From positions 4,836,001 to 4,900,000 of the forward strand of contig WHVY01000003.1 in NCBI GenBank assembly GCA_022266195.1: a DNA stretch of 64,000 nucleotides. Direction: 5' to 3'. A program made the translations under genes and the position numbers. The DNA is from Tetranychus cinnabarinus (taxonomy: Eukaryota > Arthropoda > Arachnida > Trombidiformes > Tetranychidae). Positions 1 through 12,005 of this stretch are shown here, one piece after another (position 1 is the stretch's first letter; each line of letters opens with the position of its first letter). The notes under the pieces are model-generated. The model saw nothing but the letters and a program-made list of their open reading frames with translations, had not been told where the DNA came from and ran no database searches.

Positions 1-3000
1 TTGTATTGGAAATCCATGTCAAAATGGTGGTATTTGTGAAGATCGAGTTGGTACATTTCATTGTAACTGTCCACCAGATAAAACTGGATTATTTTGCCAA
101 TATGATGATGCTTGTGCTAATAATCCATGTCATTCTGGAGCTATTTGTGATACATCACCAATCGATGGAACTTATGTTTGCTCTTGTCCACCTGGATTTA
201 AAGGAACTGATTGTACGGTAGATATTAATGAATGTGAAGAATCTGGAAGTCCTTGTGAACATGGTGGAGTTTGTGTTAATACTCCAGGATCTTTTAAATG
301 TGATTGTGCTGTTGGTTTTACGGGAGCTCGATGTGAAACAAATATCAATGAATGTGATTCTTCACCATGTCAAAATGATGGAACTTGTCTTGATATGAGA
401 GGTGGTTATAGATGTATTTGTATGCAAGGATTTACTGGAGAACAATGTGAAATTGATATTGATGAATGTTCTGATAATCCCTGTTTAAATGGAGGAATGT
501 GTTCAGATTTAATTAATGCATTCAGATGTCTGTGTCCAGTTGGATTTTCTGGATCTAGATGTGAACTTAATGATAATGAATGTTTCTCGGATCCATGTTT
601 AAATGGTGGTTCATGTATTGATGATGTTGCTGGATTTACTTGTCGATGTGCACCCGGATATACTGGCAGAACTTGTGACATTGATATCGATGATTGTGCA
701 TCATCACCTTGTCATCATGGTAAATGTGTTGACCACATAAATGGATTTTCATGTTCATGTGATCCAGGATATCAAGGTAAATATACAAATATTTGATGAA
801 AAAATAATCATTTTAAGATATTGGATTATAATGAAGAAGAAATTCTATCTTTCAATTTAAACTTTACTATGCCAATTATTAATTTCTTGATTACTATGAG
901 CATGTTTAGATTGTCTACCAAGTTTTCCTTTGTTAGCCAATTAATGAATAGATGATAATGATAGATCTTAACGATAACATCATTATATTTGATTGATAAA
1001 TTCATGGCTTTTATTTAATTAAGCTAATCTTATGATTTTAATGAATTGTGTTTTAGGTAAACTTTGCCAGAATCAAATAAATGAATGTTTATCAACTCCA
1101 TGTCTTTATGGTGGAACTTGTCGTGATCTTGTTGATGGTTTTTCATGTGAATGTCCCAAAGGAACGAGTGGAACTTTATGTGAGATAAATACTGACGAAT
1201 GTTGGTCTAAACCTTGTCGTAATGGAGCAACTTGTCATGATAAAATATCTGGATTCGTAAGTATTACTCATTAACTCATTTGATATGAGGTAGAAAAAGT
1301 TTAGAGAAACTTTGCAACTTTTAATCTTTTTATTCAATATAACGAAATGTAATAAAAACTTATATTTTTTTGTATTTTTAGACTTGTGAATGTCCTCCAG
1401 GTTTCTCTGGTCAAACTTGTGAAATTGATATTGATGAGTGTGCATCTAATCCATGTGCTAATGGTGGAACTTGTCATGATTTAGAAAATTCATTTAGATG
1501 TTCATGTCCTCGTGGTTATTTCGGTCCAAGATGTCTTAATGATTATAATGAATGTGAATCCAATCCTTGTTATAATGGTGGTACTTGTGCTACAGGACCT
1601 AAACCAGGTTCATTTATTTGTCATTGTCCACCTGGATTCACTGGAATTAGATGTCAATCTGATATAAATGAATGTATATCAGCACCTTGTCAGCATGGTG
1701 GAAAGTGTAATAACCTTGTATCTCATTACACTTGTACTTGTGCACCCGGATACACTGGAGTTAATTGTGAAACTAATATCAACGAATGTTTGATGTCAAA
1801 TAATTTTGGTGGACCTTTGTGTTTAAATGGTGGAACATGTCATGATTTAGTGAATAATTTTACATGTTCATGTCCAATTCCATTCACTGGACGACGTTGT
1901 GAAACTGAAATAAACCCTTGTGTTGGAAACAAATGTCAAAATGGAGCAACTTGTACAATTTTGACAAATTTCCGTGATTATCAATGTACTTGTCCAAATG
2001 GATTTACTGGACATTTTTGTGAAATTGATATTGATGAATGTTCAAAAGGACAAGGTAATCCATGTAAAAATGGCGGTAAGTGTATTAATACACATGGAAG
2101 TTATGAATGTGAAAGTCGACCATCAACATCATCACCTAAAAACGATGATAACGATGATGATAAAGACAAAAGTTTTGATTTTAAAGATGATGAAATTGAA
2201 TGTTCAAGACATTCATGTCATCCCCAATGTCCAAATAAAGAGGAATGTTTCCTTGGAAATGGTAATCCATGGTCAAAATGTCATCGACCATCATACTGTT
2301 GGTCAAGATTCTCTAATGGAAAATGTGATGAAGAATGTAATAATCGTAATTGTTTATATGATGGTAAAGACTGTTCATCAACATCAGCATCAAGTGACGG
2401 TTCTAAAGGCTCTAGACAATCAAGTTTACCTGCTTTCTTTCCCACTGCAAGTGACTCTGGTAGTAAAAAGTTTAATCCTAATAATCCCACTAAATTAAAA
2501 TGTGATGAAAGAAATGATTATTATTGTCTTGAAAACTATGGTAATGGTAATTGTGATAAAGGATGTGATTCAAGTGAATGTGGATGGGATGGTCTAGATT
2601 GTTATAATGGACACAGAATCCTTGGACGTGGTGAATTATTCATAACTGTTGATTTACCTTATAATGATTTGATGGATGATAACGTTAAATTATCTAAATT
2701 TTTACGAGATTTATCTCGAATTTCTGGTTCAATTCTTCGTATTAAAAGAAATGAATTTGGAGAGAAAGAGATTCATCCAATTATGACAAACAGTGGTACA
2801 TATTGGTCAAATTTATCATTAATTATTGACAATAGTAAATGTTATCCTGATTGTTATGAAGATGCTTCATCATTAGCAAACTTTTTTGCTGCTTTGGAGA
2901 GTCGTAAAGTTGATATGGGTGAACAAGGAATGGTCTCTGCATTGTCCATTAAGAAAGTACAATCAACAATTGATCCTGCTGATTTGTTACCCATTGGTAA

Positions 3001-6000
3001 TTCAACAAGTGAACAACCCACATTTTGGGGTGTTTTTGTTGGATGTATGGTCATCACTTGTGTTGCTGCAGCTTTATTAATACATGTTGCTGTTAGAACA
3101 AAGAATAAAGTTTCTGGAACAATTACTTGGTTCCCTGACGGGTTTGCAACAATTGTCAATAACAACAATAACGATAATTCTGGTTACCAACGTTCAGTAC
3201 CAACTTGTGCTGCTGCATCTGGAAATTTTGATAGATCTTCAAAAAATGGACGAAATAATTCACGTTTTAATAATCAAACAAATTCACTTTCTCGAGGTGG
3301 CAGACGACACAATAATCAAGATAATATTTATGGTCATCATCATTATGATCATCGTAGCCATATGCATCTGAATGGATTAGATGGTCATTTGTATTATGAT
3401 AATAAAGAAGGAAGATTAACCAATAATAGCGCTAAAAATAGTGTTGCATCAATGGAAACAAAAACTGAGACAATTTATGAAGAACCAATTGATCCTCGAT
3501 TTTTATCCCAAATTCAACATCATTATGATACATATACTGGAGATACACAATTAATACCTCAACCACCTCCAACAATCAAAACTGAAATGATAACATTTAA
3601 CAATGAAGAACCAATGACACCACCAATGATGAATTCAGAATCTGGTGATTGTTTAATGAAAAGTGAAGATATTCTTGGACCTGATGGATTAACACCTTTA
3701 ATGATATTTTCAGCTTTTGGTGATTCAGTTCCCTATTGTGAAACAATCATTGATAGCGAAATGGGTATAAATGGTCAATCACAACAAAACAATCACATTG
3801 ATAGTTTTGATAAATTAATGTCAAATCAAGCAAATATTGATGCAACTGGCGAAAAAACTGGTGAAACATGTCTTCATTTAGCAGCTCGTTTTGCTCGTGC
3901 TGATGCTGCTAAAAGACTATTAGCCAGTGGTGCTAATTGTAATGCTAGAGATTCAACTGGACGAACACCTTTACATTCAGCTATTGCTGCTGATGCAAGA
4001 GGTGTATTTGAATTATTGTTGAGACACAGAGCGACTGATTTAAATGCTCAGACAAATGATGGCACAACACCATTAATCAGTGCAACTCGATTAGCTTTGA
4101 ATGGTATGGTAAATGATTTAATTCAAGCTGAAGCTGATGTTAATGCATCTGATAAGAAGGGAAGAACTGCTCTTCATTGGTCTGCATCAACTAACAATGA
4201 TGAAGTTGTGAGAATGTTGCTTCGTAATAATGCTAATCGTGATGCTCAAGACAATGAGGAATGTACACCATTATTTTTAGCTGCTCGAGAAGGAGCTTAT
4301 CAAGCTGTAAAAGTTTTATTGGAACATTCAGCTAATAAAGAGATAACTGATCATATGGATAGATATCCCCATGATATTGCTGCTGAAAAGTGTCATCATG
4401 ATATTGTTGAACTTCTTAATACATTTAAATCTGATTCAAATAATCAGTCACAGAGCCAAGGACAAGGACAATCTCAGACTCAAACTCAATCACAAGTTCA
4501 AACACAAGTTCAGACAAAGACACAAATAAACAAGACATCGTCACAATCCCAGCCAACCCAATCTCAAACTCAAACTCAATCATCGTCATCAACAACAACA
4601 CAAATTTTAACACCTCAAAAAATAAGTCAAAATACTGGCTCATCAACATTACAAAGACAATCACATTCTAGTGCTAAGACAGGTAGTGGTCTTAAAAGAT
4701 CAAATACTAATCCTAATCTGGGTAATGGTACTTTAAAAGCAAGCCGAGCCAGAAAGTCAGCTAAAACTTCAGCTTCACCTTATAATTCAAATCAACAACT
4801 AAAAGTAAAATCAGTTAATGTACAACAACAAAATGAATCTACAAAAGTTATTACTTCAGGTCAAAAAGGATCTCAGAATAATAATAACTCAACTTTACAA
4901 GCACAGATTCAACAACAAAATCATCATCAACAACAACAGCATCAGCAACAGCAAGTACAACAACAGCAACATCAGAATTCAGCAAATGTACAAAATCAAC
5001 AGGTTAATGATAGTCAAGTTGTTCAAGAAACAAAGCAAATAATAAATCAACAACAGCCACAACCACAACAGCAACAGCAACAACAATTTCAACAACAACA
5101 AGGAGATCAGCATCTTTTACAAACACTAGATCAACAACAATTATTACAAGTATCTCAAATAAAAAACAATCAACATCATATTCAACAACCGCCAACGTTA
5201 CCACAAAGAAACAATTTAAATGTAAATAATTCACAGCATCAAATACAATTAACAACATCTCATATCACTAGTCAACCAACAATACAACAGCAACAACAAC
5301 AACAAGTTAATCATTATGACTATTTGACTTTAACATCACCACAACACATAATGCCATTATCTCCACCTCATAGTTATTCAACAAATCCATCTCCACATTT
5401 ACTTTCACCACAAACACCATCAATGTTATCGCCACCAATTCATCAAACACCAAAATCACCATCAACAACACAAATAACTCAACTTATTCAACAACAACAT
5501 CAACATCATCAGAATCAGAATCAATCTAATTCTCATATGTTAAAACAACAGCAACAACAACCAATTTATGCTGTACCTGCATCCAATAATGTGGTACGTT
5601 ATATTACTATCTTGTGAATACTTTCATCATCTTTAATTATTTCAATCAAACATTTTCTCAGTATTTCAGAGTTTTTATTAAATTGTTAATATAATTTTTA
5701 AACTTTCACTGGAACAGATTGACTTAGTTATATTGATAGCTATTATTATATTATGTGACTGTGATCAAGGCCAAAATGAAATCCACTTTCTTTGACTTCG
5801 CCATTTTTTTCAAACAAAATATTCTTATACTTTTTAACTTGTCCTCTTTTCCTTCTTTCTTTTCTTTCTTTTTCTTTCTTTCTCTTTCTTTCTCTTCTTC
5901 TCTCTTACTCTATGTATTCAATCTTTTCTCGCTTATCGTCCTCTCTTCTTCTTTCATCATCAAATTATAACTTGCTGGCCCTTCAACTCACTTTAAATCT

Positions 6001-7915
6001 CACTTACTCTCTCTCCCTCTCATTACGTTTCTCTAACGAAGAGCATATGGCAATGGTAAACCCACCGATTGAACCTAACTTTTTCTTCTTCTTCTTCTCT
6101 GGTCTCTCCCCTTCTCTTTCTTTTTCTCTTTCTCTTTGTTCCCCTATTTTCACTTTGGCCTTCGGTCGGTTGTTGGGTCTACTTTATCTTTCTCTACTCT
6201 CCTCGCGATCAAGTTACAGTTGTTTGTCTCTTTATCACAAAGTAAGAAAGCTGGAAGAGAAGGCAATAAGAAAGTAACTTCAGGTTTTGACCTGACTTAA
6301 GTCTGGACAAACGTCTTCAGATGTAAGAAGAAGGAGAAGAAGAAATGTGAAGAGGGAAAGATAACAAAGAAAGGGAAGGACGCGGGTAAAGTAATCATCA
6401 TAAATACAGAGAGAATCGTTGCCTAGAGGTTAATGTTATTGAAAATGTAAATGCGAATGAAAAGGTTGTTGGAATTTCGACCTTTTTTTTCTTTGGTTAC
6501 AAAAAAATACATTTTACAGAGACACATAAGAGCCAGACAATGTTCGTAAAAATGAAATCAAATAGAATCAGAAAAAGGGTCAACAAAATGAACAAAAGAT
6601 TTTCGTTTTGATTGAAGTCTCGTTCAAAATCCTTTTGAAAATATTATTCACTCGTTTTAAGTTGATTTATATTATTAATATATCTCTTTGATAGGTTTTT
6701 ATTTATGTCTATAGTTAAGTATTTTAAGAAAGTTAATTATTTATTAATTGTCTAGATTTTTATTTCCAATTAACATTGAAAACTTAAAATTATTGAGAAA
6801 CAGGATGAAAATAATGAAAAGATATAAGACTAGACTATTCAGGCGAGGCTTAAATTATATATAATGATCAATGCTATTCCAACGCCATTTTACAATGAGT
6901 ATTCAATTACATAACAATCAATTAATGATCAGATTTATTAAGAAGATATGAAGAAAGAAGAAAAGAGAAGAAAAGAAAAGAAAAAAGGAATTGAAATATG
7001 AAGAGAATAAGAAGAAAAGAGAAGAAGAAGAAAGATGAAGAAAAGACAATAATAAACAGTGAGAACGACATGAGTGTCTCATAGATATAAGACTATTTTA
7101 AACAAACCTTATTTAACTTACGAAGACACAACTAAAAAAATGAGATAAATTTTAAGCGTTAAGCGTGGGAGAGAATTAAATTTGAAATGAAAGAGAAAAA
7201 GAAACATGTAAAATGAAGATAAAGATGAAGATGAAGATGAGCTTGAGAAAAAAAGGTCACCAGAAAAAAGTCATCAGGCTAATGCTAAGCTAATAACTAA
7301 GCTACTATTTTTTACTGACGATTATTTAACATTGAATATTTAAAATTTTCTCAGAACATGAAGTTAAGAAGAAGAGGATGATGATGGCGATGATTTAGAT
7401 GATGATAGAGTAATGCTTTCTTTATTTCCTGTGAGTTTCAGTTATCCGGTTCAAAAGAAATTCACTGAGAAAATTGATCTGAAATAATCTTCCTCAAGAT
7501 GGATTAAAAAGATATCAAATAATCTAAACTAAATTTTATTTTATTTTATTTTTATTTCTCTTTATAGCAAAACATGTATTCAAATAATTCAATGTCTTAT
7601 TACATGACTCCGAGTCCAGACTCACCTGAAACATGGTCAACACAAGCATCATCACCTCAAGGAATAAGTGATTGGCATGAAACATCTATTTACACAACTT
7701 TACCAGCATCAAATGTTAATAATGTTAACCAACATCAACATACATTTCAATATATTCAACAACAACACCAACAACAGCAGCAACAACAACATCAATTGGT
7801 TTTGACGACAGTAAATGACCAAGTAATGACAACTATTAATCCAATAAACACAACAACAATAACATCCGTTAATCAGGATCCATCCGTCAACCAAACTGCT
7901 GCTGTTTTCATTTAA
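1..7915 (+). CDS. Notch: Notch receptor, copy A (5' end outside window)
   Basis: Single-pass receptor for Delta/Serrate-type ligands; after cleavage its intracellular part acts as a CSL co-activator. Exons read from the sequence: 1-776 (frame starts at base 2), 1057-1256, 1382-5593 and 7568-7915, all with GT...AG borders and a continuous frame. Order: EGF repeats to about 2115, an acidic linker, a degenerate first LNR and two full LNRs (about 2190-2600), a NOD-like region, a transmembrane helix (about 3023-3097), a RAM motif WFPDGF, ankyrin repeats (about 3850-4420), a glutamine-rich tail, and a PEST end with TPSPDSPETW. About 380 coding bases present in copy B lie beyond the left edge here. 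No frameshift or stop is seen, so it looks functional. The polyQ tract of the last exon is seven codons shorter than in copy B. Family identity is certain; exact splice sites are eye-read. Confidence 0.95.
5594..7567 (+). other. Notch: Notch copy A intron 3 with pyrimidine and purine tracts
   Basis: A 1974-bp intron separates the main exon from the last, PEST-coding exon. It holds a pyrimidine-rich block (about 5840-6190, TTTC/CTTT repeats) followed by purine-rich blocks (about 6320-6370 and 6940-7045, GAAGAAA/GAAAA repeats). Long open frames here, such as the Leu/Ser/Phe-rich one at 5792-6277, are low-complexity artefacts. The same intron occurs in copy B (17297-19246) with only small differences. 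Confidence 0.8.
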
Positions 7916-8084
7916 TTTAATTTTTTGTATATTTATTAAAAACTCTGTAAATGTAAACAAAATTAGCTCATCAAATCTGTATATACAAGCTGATTATGTC
8001 TGTAAATTTCAAGATCTTTCGTGATCTTTTGTATGTAAGAAAAATTTCGTCTCGAATATTTTCCCATTTCATAATTTTGAGGCA

Positions 8085-8090
8085 AATAAA
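8085..8090 (+). terminator. Poly(A) signal AATAAA of Notch copy A
   Basis: The first canonical AATAAA downstream of the Notch stop lies 170 bp past it, and 81 bp beyond the end of the inverted-repeat homology. Copy B therefore cannot share this signal. Confidence 0.55.
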
Positions 8091-10785
8091 ATGCTTATAT
8101 TTATAATGAATTTACCTGAAGACATTTTGATTCCATTGAAAAGCTCATTCTTTAAGCTAAAACTTACATAAATTTTCCTTTCAATTGAAATCGTATTTCT
8201 AAAGATATAAAATGGCCAGTTTATTTTTAAGAAGCAACAATAAATTCCAACAAATATAACCTCTCAATGAATAACAATAACCTTAAATGTAAAGGTTGAA
8301 AAAATAAAGTGGACAACAAAAGGTAAGCCAAAGGTAAATGATGAAAGGTGAAGGCAGTAAGAAGGAATGACCGTTGAAAATAAATAACACACATGAAAAG
8401 GTAAAAGAGTAAAGGTGGTTCAAGTAAATAACTTGTAAATGTAAAATAGTTGAGGTCAATAGAACCAATAAAAGGTTAAATTTTGGGGTTTACACAGCAT
8501 TTCAATTGACCTTACCAATGATTATTAAACAACCCAAAGCCAATCCAACAAAACATTAAGAAGGCCAAAAACCTTTCATCTTAACTCAAAACTTAACCAA
8601 CATCAAGACTGCCCATGAATCAGACCAACCATTGATTTTTATTTGTTTTTCATGAACAGTAACAATTAACAATTAAAAAAAGCTGTTGCCTGTGAAGATA
8701 AATCATCTTGAAGAGTTATGAATTTGCATCAATCTTGAATAATGGCAACAAGGAAACAGTAAATGGATTTGGAAAAATATGGAAACTTTCATTTTTCAAT
8801 CAACTAATTGTTTCATTGATCACTCGGTAAATCCGTTTGCTAATTAAGGTAATACAAGTAGTTATGATGATAATGTTGATTCTGTGATTTCATTGTCTCT
8901 CAACATTTCCTTTCCTATGGGAAAAATACAAATTACAACAACAGGATACAATCTGTATAATCATTAGTCTCGCTTTTACGAGTTTAGCTCTCATGGTGAT
9001 GATGATGATTATTATGAGGCTGGGATGAAGTTGGATCAAGTTGGATGACGGAAAGTTAATAGCGATTATTGTATTCAATGCTTCAGGGTTGATGACAAAG
9101 TTTAATCTTGATTATAAGCCTTCAAACGGGCAACTTTTTGCATCCTTAAAGATTGGATATTAAAAAGTTAAATTGTTTATCAAATTGTTTCGATAAAATT
9201 AATTTCCAGTTTTCCTCTTTTTTTTACGCTTTCATCACTATTTATCTTATTAGGTTGAGTAAGGTAAAACAATTTTCATGTTAACATTGGTTCTCATGCT
9301 GCTTGACCATGAGAAGTTAAATATTAACTCAAGAGTTTCAAGATTTAGATGATTAAGATTGAGATTGCAGTCTAAATCAACAGTTTGCTTTCATTGAATT
9401 ATTTTAATCAATCAAACTGTTTCAACTTGCATCAGTTGATAACTTTAAACTTTGCCATTGTCAAGTGATTCTCAAGTGTGAATGACAATCAATTTAAAAT
9501 TAACGTTTCTCTTCAATCTATTCAAGTATATTGACTTTCATTGTTACGCATGAATTTGGTTAGTTTTTGCCATTTTTGTGGTAAAATTATGGACTCAATT
9601 TTATATGCAAATTAAAGCAAATATTTTGTGTCTCTGTTGTTGACTGTTAATGGCTATCAATTTAAAGATGCAAATCAGGCGTAAATCATTTGGTAGCTTC
9701 CGTTGATTAACCATGGATCAACCCTGAATTATGATCAATTTAGTTGATTAGATTGTTAGTTGATTAGGATGCAAGAATGTTGTTACCTCTTAGACTCTGA
9801 CTTTTACCTGCTGCTGTTGACAAGCTGAAGGCAAAAGTCAGCCAAAGAAGGTTAGAGAAAGTAATAAAGGTGAGTTCGCGTTTTAGTGTTCACTTTCTCA
9901 CTGATACAGACTTTGGTCAGGTCACAGGTCACTTGTTATCATTGAAGTAAACAATTCCCAGAGTAAAAGTTAAATTACTTTCTCAATAATAATGTTTACT
10001 TTTTGCTAGCGTTACAATGGAAAAATCTGTTTCTATCTGTTTCGCCTAATCAACTGTTCATCTTTAATTTTAGCTGTTAAATATTATTATATAAATACAT
10101 TTTGCATTCAGCCCATTACCAGGTCACTTACAAGGCTACTTTCTGGATCCTTTAATACTCATTAATTACTATGTTATTATCATTAGTACACTTCAACTTA
10201 ATTAGATTTGTTTATTTGCTTCAGTTTTTAGTTAATCTAATGGAGTCAGACTTTTGCTTCATTTCAACCAGTTCCAAGCCTTGATCAATCAATTTAAGGT
10301 TTGGGTGAAACACACACCTTAAGGCTTCACCCGGTTAAAGTCCCGAAATCGGAACACTTCGCTTTCAAAATTAAATTGTTCATCAATATTCGGAAATTCA
10401 ATATTAATGAAAAACTTGACTTGTATTAAAGATTAAAACTGCAAATTCAATTCACAAATCAACTAGTTAAGGATTCAACCGATAAAGGATTGAAATGAAT
10501 CGATGATTACTCAGTCAATTGAACTCAGTGAATAAAAGGAAAATTCTTGATAATTAGAGAAGAAAATCAAGTGAATTTTTTTGTCTAAAAGAGGAACTTC
10601 ATTATTTATTCAATGCGTCAATTTGGTATTAGTAGAAATGAAATTTCCTGATATAACAAGAAGTCATTTCTAGTTGAAAACATCCTTTTCAGAATCCAAT
10701 TGAAATTAAGAGACTGAAAGCAACTATTCCTTATGATTCATTTCAGGCAATAGAAACTCATTGTTCGACTAATTTATTAATAATA
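8091..10785. other. Intergenic, no gene seen
   Basis: AT-rich DNA with no coding signature on either strand. A short hairpin at 10303-10332 (GGGTGAA ... TTCACCC) is the only structure noticed. This stretch lies inside the palindrome spacer. Confidence 0.6.
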
Positions 10786-11163
10786 CAATCTTTTACTTTT
10801 GAATTGCCTTCTTTTAACAAATGAAAAAGTGCTAATCTTCGCCCAGATTTAAGCTGCTTCAAATTCAAGCTTTTTAATCCATTGGTTTTCAAAAGAAAAA
10901 ATTTGTTTAACTATTGAAAAAGTTCATAGCCTCTGTTCCTTAAGATACCCGATGGGCAGTTTGTGTCTGAACCTTTGCTTTGAGTAAACTGCCTAAACTG
11001 TCTCAAGCATTGTTTTAGGGAATGACTTTTTTCAATAGTTAAACAAATTTTTCCTTTTGAAAACCAATGGATTAAAAAGCTTGAATTTGAAGCAGCTTAA
11101 ATCTGGGCGAAGATTAGCACTTTTTCATTTGTTAAAAGAAAGCAAATCAAAAGTAAAAGACTG
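10786..11163. mobile_element. Tc1/mariner-type MITE (foldback element)
   Basis: A 378-bp element has near-perfect terminal inverted repeats of about 140 bp (10786-10926 and 11023-11163). The outer ends read CAATCTTTTACTTTT and, in reverse complement, CAGTCTTTTACTTTT. The dinucleotide TA flanks both sides (10784-10785 and 11164-11165), as expected for a Tc1/mariner target duplication. The unique centre is about 100 bp and codes for nothing. It is non-autonomous and sits upstream of the P450 pair. Confidence 0.8.
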
Positions 11164-12005
11164 TAACATAATGTTGTACTTCTATCGCTATTGAGAATGC
11201 TGTTGATTAGGATTTCAATAAAAGATGTTTCCTTTTGGATGCTTCTGGACTTTAATAAATTCTGGAAATGTATGTTTAGTCAAAGCTTGGAAAGTGAAAG
11301 TCTGCAATTTGCTAAATTGTTTTTTGAGTAAAAGATTTTTTCTGTTAATTTGTTCCTAAATGCTCTTCGAGATTAAATGTAACTAAATCTTGATGAATGA
11401 TGAAGAAAAATTTGTTAAGTGCAGCTTTTTAGCTAAATTTTGCAGCTCAAATGGTCATTCATAAAGAATAAACATTTAAAGTTTTAAAATAAGTAGTAAA
11501 TTGTTGCGGATTAACTTATTAACTCTTCTTCATCTTTTTCTTATTTATTGGATTATCGAATCAACTTCAATTTTACAAAATAAATTACCACAATCGCCTA
11601 ACCGCAATAATTTCAGTTCACAATTCTAGTCGTTCTGAATTGGGTAAGGAATCAATTTTTCGGCAAAATTTATGTTCATTCCCTTTATTTCTTAGAAACC
11701 CTTTAAGTATCTTTATTATGCTTGAACTTCAAGTATATTTCTGCGAATCCTGTAGCCTGAAACTCATAGCGATTGATATTTTTAGACTATGACTACTAAT
11801 CTATCCACTAATCTAATACGAGCAGACAATTGCATAACGGTTGCATTATCTTATCATTTATTTGTTATCGGAATGATTGCTCGGTTCAATTTTACTTAAT
11901 TCTGTCAGGTTTTCAAGTGATATTGGAATCTTGTGAGATGAATAGTTGAGTAAAGACATAATGTCATGCGTAAGATGTTGACGTTTGTCTCTCACATGAG
12001 CTAAA
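11164..12005. other. Upstream region of P450 gene 1
   Basis: From about 11641 this is alignable to the sequence upstream of the second P450 (from about 14239), so the promoter region was duplicated with the gene. The part just before the start lacks the roughly 60-bp segment with the TATA box that is present upstream of gene 2. No other coding signal is seen. Confidence 0.55.

Larger units (their letters stand above)
1..8004. repeat. Left arm of a giant inverted repeat (Notch locus)
   Basis: The reverse complement of 16839-24843 matches this whole stretch almost base for base, including introns and about 90 bp beyond the Notch stop. Base 1 pairs with 24843 and base 8004 with 16839, so the axis falls near 12422, inside the first P450 gene. 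Similarity ends sharply after ATTATGTCTGTA. The arm continues past the left edge for an unknown length. Confidence 0.95.

Noticed and set aside
5792..6277. 161-codon open frame inside Notch intron 3, repeated on the minus strand in copy B
   Set aside because: Leu/Ser/Phe runs from pyrimidine tracts. It is present in both arms only because the arms are duplicates, and it differs by indels between them.
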